Positions 12,983 to 24,700 of a stretch of DNA of 64,000 bases are shown piece by piece; positions within the stretch are counted from its first letter, which is position 1; the number at the start of each line of letters is the position of its first letter. Location: contig NC_134373.1 of assembly GCF_035582795.1 (NCBI RefSeq), positions 42,143,173 through 42,207,172 of the forward strand. The letters run 5' to 3'. The position numbers and the translations under genes were made by a program. The notes below the pieces were generated by a model. That model did not search any database. It saw only the letters and a list, made by a program, of their open reading frames with translations, and was not told the DNA's origin. This DNA comes from Mycteria americana (lineage: Eukaryota; Chordata; Aves; Ciconiiformes; Ciconiidae).

Positions 12983-13290
12983 CAGTTCCTAGGAAGAACC
13001 TGACCAGTTCCTAGGAGGAACCTGACCAGTTCCTAGGAAGAACCTGAACAGTTCCTAGAAGGAACCTGACCAGTTCCTAGGAGGAACCTGACCAGTTCCT
13101 AGGAAGAACCTGACCAGTTCCTAGGAAGAACCTGAACAGTTCCTAGAAGGAACCTGACCAGTTCCTAGGAAGAACCTGACCAGTTCCTAGAAGGAACCTG
13201 ACCAGTTCCTAGGAGGAACCTGACCAGTTCCTAGGAAGAACCTGAACAGTTCCTAGAAGGAACCTGACCAGTTCCTAAGAGGAACCTGAC
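12983..13290 (+). repeat. 22-bp minisatellite, 14 exact-length copies
   Basis: 308 bp made of exactly fourteen 22-bp units. A typical unit begins CAGTTCCTAGGAAGAACCTG and ends AC or AA. Units vary only at a few positions (GGAAG, GGAGG or GAAGG after CCTA; final C or A), and the same ordered triplet of variants recurs, so it has grown by block duplication. Each unit is nearly self-complementary (GTTCC around TAGGA then GGAAC). It lies about 300 bp beyond the inferred RND3 polyadenylation site. Confidence 0.95.
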
Positions 13291-13608
13291 TATACGAAAC
13301 CTTGAAAAAGCAGCATTCAATGCTTCAGAGGCCAAGCAAACCAAACTTCACTTGTTTACTTGCTCCAGCTTCCTCTGCCTCTGTCATTTTTGGAAACACA
13401 GCTCAGCTAAGTAACCCACAGTACATACTTAGATATAATGCCAAAGAACCCAAAAGGCTGTTGCAAGGCTAAGATTGATTTCTGTTCAAATCACATCCCG
13501 ATTCCCAGCTACGCCCGGCCTGTAGCACAGTACGATTATGTCCAAAACACGCAAGTATGAACGAACTAAAACACAAAGGCCATTTCCACTACAAGTCAGT
13601 TACTTTTT

Positions 13609-13614
13609 TTTAAT
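13609..13614 (-). promoter_or_regulatory. RND3: Likely RND3 distal polyadenylation signal (ATTAAA)
   Basis: ATTAAA on the minus strand, followed in transcript direction by a G/T-rich stretch containing TTTGTGTTTT. A second ATTAAA lies 24 bp earlier at 13633-13638. ATTAAA is the commonest variant of AATAAA. Choice of this site over others is inference. Confidence 0.5.
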
Positions 13615-13639
13615 TCAAAGAAAAAATGGTATTTTAATA

Positions 13640-13646
13640 AATACTG
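13640..13646 (-). promoter_or_regulatory. miR-200b/c/429 seed match, distal
   Basis: The minus strand reads CAGTATT, complementary to bases 2-8 of miR-200b/200c/429, within the inferred RND3 3' UTR and immediately before the ATTAAA signals. It is the weaker of the two matches. Confidence 0.4.
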
Positions 13647-13776
13647 CAGAAACATTAACCAAACATACAAAGTGACTTCAACAATTAAAAAAAGTAATGA
13701 ATGTCCTGTTTTATAACAGTTATAACTTATTTTTTCCACAATATTTAAATACAGAAAGCACTTACCAGCTATTTTG

Positions 13777-13786
13777 TAATACTGCC
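13777..13786 (-). promoter_or_regulatory. miR-200b/c/429 target site
   Basis: The minus strand reads GGCAGTATTA, complementary to the first ten bases of miR-200b (UAAUACUGCC), a stronger match than a simple seed. RND3 has been reported as a miR-200b target in human cells, so this placement also supports the transcript reaching at least this far. Confidence 0.6.
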
Positions 13787-14142
13787 CTAAGCGCACTGTT
13801 GCATCAGTCAAAAGCTTATTACGGTGGTAAAAACATCTTTTTGTGGGAAATAATTGGAATGGGTGGGTTGGTTTTTTTTTTTTCTTTCCTTCTTTTATCA
13901 GATGAAACAAAGTGCCAGGAACACACAGAACTGAGTTTTAATTACGGTAACCCTTTACCTTTGCGCAAGTCAACGTGAACGCAGCTTTAACACTTCAAAA
14001 ATGAAGCTTTACCCTTGGGAACAAAACGCTTGTCCTCCACAAGCGATAGCCACACTGGTTAGAGCTTACAGTATCCTTCTTTTGAGAGAAGCTATGAAGT
14101 TAAGTCGGTCCGTAAGCAGTTGCAAACAATTTTAAAGGCCGA

Positions 14143-14148
14143 TTTATT
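14143..14148 (-). promoter_or_regulatory. RND3: Possible internal polyadenylation signal (AATAAA)
   Basis: AATAAA on the minus strand inside the 3' UTR. Use of this site would remove both miR-200 matches. No independent evidence of use. Confidence 0.25.
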
Positions 14149-15080
14149 TAATGCAACAATAGTACTCAGTAAGCAAAAAGGAATTTGACTAAATTGGTTC
14201 ACGGATGTTTCATGATTGTTGTCTAGATAGTATATATTAATCTTAAAGACTAAAGGCAGTATCCACTTTCCGCTGGGGACCCCTTAAGGCGTCACAGTTC
14301 TTCAGACCCCATTTCCTCACCAGAAGTGAACACAGGCTGCAGCGAGTGACGGCTGCCCCAAAAATAAGAGCATCACAAAAGACAACCAGGCTCTGCTGGC
14401 TCATTTGCAGATTCTTGGTTTTTTTGCAAAGATAATTGCAGTGAACCACATCACAGAACAGCACTTCTCTGTAGCGTTTACAGAGGGCTAAATCCTGGGA
14501 TCCACCTGGCTCTCCCAACTCCTAGCAGAAGCGGAGGAGTCTTAGGGCTTCCCCAGATGGGCAGTAAGGCTTAACGAATTATCATGGTTGTAAAACTAAG
14601 GATCATTTGTCATCATAGCTCTTAGCACCTTTCATTTGAACCTACGGCGACATACCCATACAGTACACCAGAACTGGAGATCGTTTCCACTCTAAATTAC
14701 AATCAGAAAGAGGAATGGAAAGTCAGGGTCCTGCAACAGGCAGGTAGTTTGCCCCCACACCCCAATTTGATCCGTTTAATTTCCACAGTGCGAGGGCACC
14801 TATAATACTGGGAAATCTCAAACGGTTGTCTTCATTACCAACGTGCTCAAACGTAGACTGCGCTGCCGTCTCGGGAAGGCAAAACTCCAGACTTCTCACA
14901 TACAGTGTTTTCCTCTAGGTGACGCACAGGCCTCAGTATACTCTCCATTTTAATGATGAGCTACTAAAAAATTAGATCATATCCTTTGGAAAACCAACTA
15001 TAAGGTCACAGGGATAGTTCCTTAATGAGGAGGGCATATTAATAACGTCTTCTTTAAAAAAAAAAACATTAAAGTATTAT

Positions 15081-15086
15081 TTTATT
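15081..15086 (-). promoter_or_regulatory. RND3: Possible proximal polyadenylation signal (AATAAA)
   Basis: AATAAA on the minus strand about 365 bases past the stop codon, in an A/T-rich setting. It could give a short 3' UTR transcript. Placement only; use is not shown. Confidence 0.3.
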
Positions 15087-15450
15087 GAAATCAAAGTGGT
15101 AGCATCCAGGAGTAGAGCGTTAATAAAAGAAACAAGCACTGTCAATGACACCTCTCTTCTTTGCAGTGTTATTTTCCCATTCACCCTCTCTTTTCTCAGC
15201 ACATTCACACATTTTCCCTTTTTTTTTTTCTTTTTTGGCATTTTCTTCAACGTATCATTTCCTGATGCCACCTTGCTTAGAGCCGTTTCTTCTCGCTGCT
15301 CAGTTCCTAAGTACAGTCTCACACAACAGGTGAAGTCTCCATTAAAGCACTGGCATAAGCCCTCATTAAATACCATGTGGCTGTGTACTTCATTGAGCCT
15401 CCACCCCTCCCAGATGCTCTCTTCCTCCTTTTCCAGGAAATCAAGGTCCT

Positions 15451-15702
15451 TCACATCACCGTGCAACTCTTTGCTTTGTCCTTTCGCAAGTCCGTCGCCA
15501 CTGTGGAAAGTTCTGGCCTGCCAGGCATGTGTGAAATTCGCTTTGTTGCCCTCTGCGATTTGTTTCGTTTAACATTTTTATTTGTTTTATTCACACACGC
15601 CAAGGTGGCAACATGAAAAATGTCTCTGACACTGTTTTCTGACTGTAAGGCTGAGCATTCAATATATGTAGCTGCTCCAATCTGTTTGGCCATATTTGCA
15701 CC
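15451..15702 (-). CDS. RND3: RND3 coding exon 5 (C-terminal)
   Basis: Codes residues 162-244 from GANMAK to the CTVM end and the TGA stop. The acceptor is CCCTTAG before GGT, in phase 0. It contains the ECSAL base-binding motif, the insert-free helix 5, the Rnd-specific C-terminal extension with its basic cluster ([11 protein letters not shown]), phosphosites Thr214, Ser218 and Ser240, and the farnesylation box. Residue 222 is Gly (GGC) where the human protein, as I recall it, has Ser. Confidence 0.97.
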   Translation of the reverse strand, partial: GANMAKQIGAATYIECSALQSENSVRDIFHVATLACVNKTNKNVKRNKSQRATKRISHMPGRPELSTVATDLRKDKAKSCTVM

Positions 15703-18700
15703 CTAAGGGAAAAAAGAACACGCAATCAATACCAAGTTTCCGCAGAGAGCCAAAGCAAACCATACAATTACTTTTCAGCACTGTTTTCCGTACACAGTGT
15801 TTTGTGAAAACCAAAGCTAAAGCTCCAGTACTACAGCCAGCAGCTAATTTTGCAAAATAAACAGAGCCTTGGTTCCAAGATGCATTAAACGCGTATCCAA
15901 GCATTATCTCCTATGCCGATAAATACAAACTGGAAGAGAGAAGATAAGCTTGGTGACCTGCAAACAACTGCAGAAAGCCAGAAGAGTATTAGTAGGACCT
16001 ATTTAGCAATTTCACCTTTACACGTTAACTTGTATCTGTGAATCACGTGCTCACTGGGAAAGGTCTGGACCTGGAAGCTTCCAGATTTAAGCCTGCTATC
16101 TCCAAAGAGGAAAATTTATTCTGACTGCCTTAAGGGCTAGCCAGCGTGCCGCTGACCTGGAGCGGGGCCCCTGTTACTCCACGAAGGGGGCAAAGTTCAT
16201 AGGGAAATGTGCTGTGGGTTTCTGGGTCGGGGACAGTTATATCAACTTGTAGCTAGGGAACAGGCAAAAAAAAAGAAAAAAAGGACGTTAGTGGTTATAC
16301 GAGCCCTTCTTTTTTGATTTTAAGTGCATTGAAAGCCAAAGCAGGGATACTTGTTCCAGCAGCACAAGGAAAACAACAGGCGACTCTGGCAGATGACAAT
16401 ACCCTGGTATCCTGTTGTGGATTTTGTTACTGGAAGACAATACAGCATTGTGTGGAAAAACTGGAGCTGTTTCAATGGAATTTTACTTCTGAAGGATGAA
16501 TCTTTTTCGGAAGTTACGAAATCCAACCACATCCTTGATGTGCCACTCCTCGCATTCAGGGGCCCGAGATACAGGCACAAGCTGGTCCAGCCCCTCCTCT
16601 CTGCTCTAGTGCAGGGCTGATGGCACTAATCTGTTTGGAGCCACGTCTTCAGTATGCACTATTTACACTGCTGTGATGCAGCCATCTTCTTATCAAGTGT
16701 AAGTGGGAGTGGCTGATAAAGGAGTATGAGTTTGTAGGAGAAGCCCTCCCCACGGTTAAACACCTCAACTCCTACTAACCAAGCCTAGCCTATACCTTAA
16801 CGTCTCAGAAATGTTTGCTCAGGTGTAGCTGACTGGGAACTGGCTCGCATACTGGAGGCAGGGTGTCACCATCACTGGCTTTATCCTCCCAATGCTTCCT
16901 TATGAAGTTAAGAATGGGGAAAACCCCACTAAGCTCTTTGATGCCATGTCAACTTAGCAAGGCAAGGGAATTTAAAAATAAGCTGTGTATCTCGACCGCA
17001 GAGGACCCTTCTCTAGAAGTAGCGCAGGAGAGCATTGGGTTGCTTCGTGCCACCAGGGATTTGGCAACCACAGGAGATACAACCATTGCTCAGTCTAAGC
17101 TTTTGCTTAAGTAGAGTACAGATGAAATTACGGCAGTTTGCTGAAGCACGGGCTTCCCTGTAACACGAACAATTTTCCCTTTGGCTGCCAAGTAATAGCT
17201 TTGGGCTGAGCCCTTTGTCTTCAGCTGCCTCCTGTTCCTAAGGGGTACAGGCTAAGCTGTGACACCAGAAGAGATGTGAATCTTCAACTCCAGGGGACAA
17301 ATCCACCTGTCAGTAGATTTTCCATCGCTATGGAAAGGGGCAAGACTTGATTTTACTGAAGTACTGTAAAAAATGTAATATATGAACTTGTATGTAATAA
17401 GTGGCAGACAGTATTTCCTTTCAAGTTTAATATTCAAAGAAAAATAGCATGGAAAATTACAGCTCTGACGCTGAAAAACATGAATATATACACATGCAAC
17501 AGTGGTAGTTTGTAACCAAGATGACATCTTCCACAACAAGCACAATTTAAGGACACTTCTGAATTGTTTTACACTAAGGTAAAAAACTGGCATTTAATTT
17601 CATATAAAATTGTCTGAGACTGAGGGATGTTTACTGAGTGAAGCGTAGAAAAATGCCGGAACCAGCATAAGCCATCACAGTACAACACTCCATGTTATAT
17701 TTTAATCGAGATACTCAGTTTATGGTGTCTTTGCATTTTCAAATTTAGACATGCTGTAGGAGGCTGCATTATTAGTAATCACATATTAGGAGCCGTTGGT
17801 TTGGAAACCCTGAGGTTGTGGATAAAACATCAAAAACTGTTTGATAGCATAGGATATACACACTAGCTAAAGTTACTTCTGGAGGTACCAGTCTCACTCT
17901 TACACCCTGCACCACTGTGACTCAGCTGCAATGCACGATACACATGTCTGAGTAATAAGGGGCAGTTTACCTCGGAGCTCAGCTTTCCCATTCTCTACCT
18001 CCTGCTCTCCCGTGGCCTGATTCCCTTCCCTTTCACCTCGGTTTCTCTATCCCCCGATGCCTGGCTCCGAAGTTCTCACTTCCCCAGCAGCAGAGAACTG
18101 CCGCCAAGAATTAAGATGCTTTCTGGATTTGCTGCCACCTTCAAAGGGAGCTACAAGGTGTTTTCACAGAACATGTTTTCAGGAAATAGGATTTTTAAGG
18201 GGTCAGACTATATGCAATGCTTGTCATGACGCTGAAGTCAAATGTATGAGATTCAAATCTTAAGTTTGAACAAAAAATCTTACCAATCTATCAGTAAATA
18301 CACAGGACATGTCACATCTCAGTTACTGTTTTGGCCTCTGTAGGCCCAGAAAAGCAGCAAGTTTATTTTCAATTCACTTAAAAGGCTCCTTGCAATCAAG
18401 AAGGCTACAATCTTATGATGCTTAAAGCATGCGTTGTGGGGCTGCATGATTTTCTGCTGCACCCAGTCTGTGGGTAGGCTTTGTTGTTACTCATAATAGT
18501 TTTCAAATTCACCTCCGGCAACTACTAGAGCATGTGCATCTGACTTCTAGGATGCACTCGTGTCAACGGGGGAGAGAAGTAGTTCATAAAGATGGCTACA
18601 GAGATAGGAAAGAGTCTTATCTACCACCCCTAAGTACAACGAAGGACATGGCACATACCTGATCATAGGACACGGGTGTCTGCCTGTGATTGGAAAGTTC

Positions 18701-21700
18701 CACTAGTGTGCTCACATCTGTGCGCAGATCCGACTTGCAACCAACCAAAAGCATTTTTGTGTTCGGACAAAACTCCTGGATTTCACCTTTCCACTGTAAA
18801 ATTTTAGGTTGTTATTATACTCGAGTAGTTGAATGTTTAAATCCAAAGAAGCAATAGATACGAGATGAAGTTTAATAAGTCATGACATTTCACGTGGAAA
18901 TACTCTTACGTAATAGTTGTATCTACCTTCAAGCTAATTTCTAAAGGCATTAGTTCCAGCAGAATCCGGTCAAGGATGAAATCTTACAATCTCATATACT
19001 TACTAATTCCACTGACTTACTAATCAAGAGGGAATGAATTGAGACTGTTTACCTACATGAGTAAAGGTTTGCAGACCCGTCGCTCCTCACAAGCGGTAAA
19101 CACCCAGCCATAGCCATTTGCAGACAGAAACCAGTGAAACGCCACAGTCAATGGTCCCTCAAGACAGAGCTACAGAAGCAGGTCTTGTACGACCACAAAA
19201 TAAGCGTTGCTATATATTGGCTTATGGCTACATCCTCACACCTAAAACTATACAAATCTGTCAAGGGTTCAGCTGCTGTGAACCAGTAATAAGCCCTTCA
19301 AACAGAACTTGTGATCTATTCCTTGGGTTTCTTCCCCCCCTACACGGTTATTTTGAGAACACAAGAAAGCCAAAAATTTCACAGCATGATCTGAACAGAT
19401 CATACAATCCCTAAAACTGAAGGATATCATTTGGGTTTAAAAGCATATTAAGAAAAATCTCTTACAGAATTAAGCAACAGTATAGTAACCAACATTATCA
19501 GGGACAGAAAAGGACAGTTCTAGATGCTTATTGGCACTGTTAGTAGCTGAGAGAATAGTCTTAACTATTTTCTGTAGACTATTCAGAGCATTGTATGCCA
19601 CTATTCCCAGTGACACAAGAACCACTGGCCCCAGCTACAGAAAAAAGGAACTTCAGGTCATTAAGCCTTAAAGACAACACTGCAAAGTTGAGTCATGCCC
19701 AGTGACCATGCAGAGAACCAGGACCACCTTGCAAACACAGAGTTCGATTATCAAAATTCAATGTTTTAACTCGGGGAAAGTCTGGCACTGAATCTCGGAT
19801 CACTGAGCTTACAAAAAATTCTGAAGTTTGGTGCAGGATTGCGTTTCTATGCCACTGCTAGGTCTTCTGGTGGCTTCTAGAGGCATTTGTCACTGCTCCT
19901 TCTAACTTCAGGGTGAGAAATTATGTAAAGCCATGGCAAAAGTCCAAACCCTTGGCAGGCGCATTTTAACGGTCTTTGCAACATGGCAAAGTTTCTCAAT
20001 CCTGTCTGTTATATGAATATAATGTGAGAGAGAATTTCTTGCTGCACCCAGCCCGTCACCTCACACCACCCTAAACAATTCACTGCTGTCTAAGGGCCGA
20101 GGAATGAAAATTTACTTCATCCCTGAGCGTCCATTAGGGAGTTTTTGTTTTCAATTAACATTCATCCCTTTCAAACAAATGACCTCAAATTCTAGCAGTG
20201 CAGAGCGCGGTCCTGTCATCTCTCCATTAACAGAAACAAACTGAAGTTTCCAATGTAGGAAACGGCACCACTCTTCAGAGATTTAAAGACAAGGTACTCA
20301 AACAGTTCTGTACTCAAATGTTTCTCGAACACTTGCCTTTTTTAGCACACTGTCAAGAGTTTCTGGCCGACTGATGTCAAAGCAAATCAGGACAGCATCA
20401 GAATCTGGATAGGAGAGCGGGCGGACATTGTCATAATAAGGAGACCCTGCAGGGAAACAAACAACATTTTTATTAGTTTATCTTTTTCACTTTCTGCAGT
20501 CATTCAAGCTTATTCAGAACGCTTAGAAAGGTTTTCAGTGAAGCTCTTGAATAGCACCCAGCTACCATCTTTTCTTCAACAGTATTCCCAAAACACTCGT
20601 TGCACTTGCTCATTTCCCCACTTTCCTTTTGTTTCTCACCTACAAAAGCAACAGCTTTCCCAAGTAATTAAGAGCGATGGCACCCCAGTGATCCATCTCC
20701 CACCAAAAGCTTTTGATGCCCCCAGTAACAAGGAAAGGGAAATCAGGTCAGCCCAAGTTTAAGTCCCAGCATTAACCTGCAGGGATTTGACTTTGAGAAC
20801 AAATCCTTAACCTCCAAAAGGCTTCTTCAAAGCAGATTGGTCACAGTTGTGCTTTCATGGAAAAAAATTCAGGAAGTTTTGAAATAAATCCATTTTGATT
20901 CTTCCAACATTTAATTTAAACCAAATAGTTCCAAGTGCAAAAAGCATCTTTAGTTGTCATGGATATTGGCAATTTATAGAAGAAACTCTTGCTTCAAATT
21001 AAAGCATTTGTTGCAGTACTCCAGCAGGAAAGAATCCCAGTCCTGTAGGCAGGCACACAAGTTATCGGTCACAGAAAGCCTCACCAATCTGTAAACCAAC
21101 ACATGCTTGCAATGAATGTTTATGGTTAGCCCATGAAACAAATTTTTATCAACAAGATCAAAGCTAATCTAGTAACCTGATGCAACAGAAACACGTCCAA
21201 TATAGCACTTTGTGCATGTTTTACTTCCAGAGCTGTTAAGGGATACGCTGTTTTCTTTAAGAATTATAATGATGTGCAGTTACAAATATATCTCCAGAGT
21301 CAGAAATCTCATTTTTATCATCTGGTGAATCTAGTAACAGGTTTAGGGGGGGGGGGGGGGGGGGGAATCTTCCTTTTCTCTAGGAAGTTCCAGTCACTCA
21401 GCCACCATTCGGTCTGGCCTTAACTCTGCTGAGGAGAATGCATTTCTGATTTAGAAGGGTACTTAAACAGTTAAGTGGTCCAACAGGATAAGGGCTTGGG
21501 CCTTAAAATGCATGCCTGCAACTTAAAATGTGTTTTTCTTGGTCATAATAAGTCTTATTTCTGTATTTTTCTCTCATGAACCTAAAATATAGCATAGAAC
21601 ATATGCAACAAGAATACAGCTTTCAAGAGTTTGGGGGTTATCAGCTAATTATATCACCAGTTTTCCAACTATCTTGAACTAATTGGCTGTAAGGTCTCAG

Positions 21701-24700
21701 AGGCTGAGCAGACTATTAACCGGATTAGAGAAATTCCTCAAGTTTTTAACTGACAGACAGCTCATGCTGTTGCACAAAGCAGAACGGGGAATGGTGTGAA
21801 CGTATTGCAGATGACTTCAGTTGAACAGCTTATACTGGAAGGAAGGAGTCAAGAATCCCAGGAATGTTGTTTTTGAAATGAAGAGTAACACATGGGGAAC
21901 GAAGCATTACCAAACTAGGTAGCAGAAGGTAATTTGTTGAACGAGACTATTTTATTCAAATGCTCATCTTCATAAATGATGTCAATCTAACAAAGAGGCA
22001 GCTGTCAAAAACTGCTCTTCAAAAAACAGTTAGCTGTCTTCAGCGGTAAATGACATGTTAGAAAGAAATCTAAGCGAGCTGAGCTGACCGGTAGTTAACT
22101 ATTCATTTGAGCTCAGCTCTGCTTGCAGTGACTATCAATAAGCATTTTCTCCTACTAATTATTCCCCACCACTGCTATTACAGTGCCTCCATCCTGGAGC
22201 CCCAGGGCCAAATTATTTATCCTGGAGCTCTAGGGCCAAATTATTTATCCTGGAGCCCCCAGGGCCAAATTATTTGCCTCGGACAGACGACCTGCAGAGC
22301 AGTGTGCCGTTAACTAGCCACCTGCACCGCTCTGCAGCATTAAATGGGCCAAAGCACAGACTGCTGCTCGGCCGCCAGCCTGCATGCTGGCGAGAGCCAC
22401 GGCCTGGCTAGCACATCTCCCTGCCAGGCTCAGGCAAGTAAGGGCAGGATTGAAGATCATTAATGCTTGGCCAAATGGTTGCTGGCTAGAAAGGAGTCTC
22501 AAAAAAGCCTCACCCAGAAACTAATTCCTTAGACACATACCTATCTTCTCACTCACCAGTCTTCAGGGATACAACATACCATATATGTCCATCAGCATGT
22601 ATTTATGTATACATACAGTCACCACCTCCAGCCCAGAGACTCCTTTCTACTGTGTCAGCTGTAGCTGTGTTTGTTTTGAGGGTTTTTCTTTTTAGGTTTT
22701 CCTCCTGCATCTCTCATGTTAAAGATGCTGAGCTAGAATAAGTGCACTTTTAGAGGCAGTCCTTCTGCTCAGATGCAAGCTAGGAGGAGTATCTGACACC
22801 TCCTTTTCTTTGGGGTAGTGTGTGGCAGAACAAGTGGGAACCATTTAAAGTATTCGGGCTGCAGTATCAACAAAGGAAATTTCCTGGTCTCATTCAACAG
22901 CAATAACTGAACCTTTATTACTGCGCAAATAAAGAGGGGCTACGGCCCTCGCTGTGCGAGCCTATTCAATCTGGCATTTCGTTTCGCCCAGAGAAACCCT
23001 CAGAAGCCAGGAATCTCAGGAATGAGGCTCAAGTCTGAACAGACAACTTGAGCACAGCCCAGTAAGGCTGCTCACTCTTTTTCAAGTTAGTTTGCAGATT
23101 TGAAGCCATGCCAACCCTAGAAAACAGAAGGAGAATGTAGAGCTACAGCTTTGGTATTTGGGGGGGAGAAGCCTATGTGTTTGTGATTCTGTTCCTATAA
23201 AATAAAACACTTTTGTCAAGGACAACACTGATGATTTTTCTGTTTTATCAAGGAATTACTGATAATGCTGCAGTTCATCTTACTTTGTCGTGGAAGTATA
23301 TTCCAGCTGCAATCCCTCTTTTTTAACCTGTCTGGCAGCTTAAATAATTTAAGCCAAAATAATTTAAACATTAAGAATGATCTACTTCTAAAACCTTATG
23401 TTTCATGCAAAGTACGATATAAATTCAGCTTTTAAACTGAAATAAACCCCCTCACCAATATGGTTGGATTTGGTCTACAGAAGATACCAAAGCTTAGGTT
23501 CAAATGTTGCTATCTTAATAAATAACAGAATTACATCATTAGAAGTTAAAGCATACGGAATTTTTTGGTGGCTTAATACTACTCTAAGATGCTAGATCAT
23601 GGAGAGCTGATGCCCTAATTTGTCTGCAAGACCTAAAGCCGCCACCACCAGCAGTTCCAACCAGGAGGTTCAACCCCACATCCCACCTACGGAGCTGAAC
23701 CTGGGCAGCTCCTGCTCACCGAGCTGCTCAGCCTCTGCTTGCCCATGGGCCCTAAGGGAAGCGATGCTCAGTAACAGGCAAGACTTTACTATTTACACAC
23801 CACCAAGCAGCCATCAGGCATTAGTCTTTGTAGCCTTTTGGACTCCAGTCAACTGAAAGAACAACAGCTGAACAGCAGCATTCTCAATCCCAAAGCCTTG
23901 GGCTCACTAATTATCAGCTACACAGAAAACACATCAAATACTGCAGTGGCCGCTCTAAGCAGCTGACTCATTGCCAATGGCTTTCCTCCTTCCAAATCCA
24001 CCTTGGCTGTTTTGGAGAAAATGCAGGTGATTTTGTATACTGAATATAATAGGACACATCATCTCCAAGCACATGAATATCACAATATTCATAGCACCTC
24101 AAACAGAAAACTGGACTTTGGTAGGTGACTTGGCATTCCCAGTTATCAATTCTAATTATTTCCCCTCTAAAGGGGAAAAAAAAACCTATAAAGACTAGTT
24201 ACTGTTACTCTGCCATGAAAGAAAAAAAAGAAAAATCACATGGCTCAATACAGCCAACTTGCAAGTGAACTGGAAGGCAAAGACAGAAATTTGACATTTC
24301 CTCTACAATGCTTACTGCCAGAGAGCTCAGGAAAATAGTAACTTTAATTCATGTGTATTTCAGATGTCTTTTTAAAGATTTCAGCAAAAAGCTTTATAAT
24401 TAATATTATGTTTCTATATAGACACTGAATACATTGTGCACATTCAAATCACAGTAAAGCTAACCTGATTTAAAGCTCTAAGGCCCTTCTGGATTTAATT
24501 ATATGCTAATCCCCAGCACTGCATAAGTATTTCTGGCCCTGTTGAGAATTATTTTATTGGAGTATCCAGTACAGTTTCCACAGTTCAACCAATAAAAAAG
24601 AAACTAAAATATGTTTTAGGGAGACACAGGTATGTAAACCTAATGAATAGTATGTGATTTCTGTGCCGCAGCTGCTGCTGTACTAGCAAGAAACGTAAGT

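Larger units (their letters stand above)
13590..15450 (-). other. RND3: RND3 3' untranslated region
   Basis: Sequence following the RND3 stop codon on the minus strand, about 1.85 kb, a length that fits the long 3' UTR known for this gene. The distal end is inferred from an ATTAAA signal at 13609-13614 with a G/T-rich segment just downstream in transcript direction. The A/T-rich distal 300 bases carry two miR-200-family seed matches. Earlier AATAAA hexamers at 15081 and 14143 could give shorter transcripts. No spliced 3' UTR exon is suggested. Confidence 0.65.

Noticed and set aside
12983..13290. CRISPR-like array
   Set aside because: Units are contiguous 22-mers without unique spacers, in a vertebrate genome; it is a minisatellite.
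15096..15572. 158-codon plus-strand frame
   Set aside because: Antisense shadow of RND3 exon 5 and its 3' UTR, through a T-rich run.
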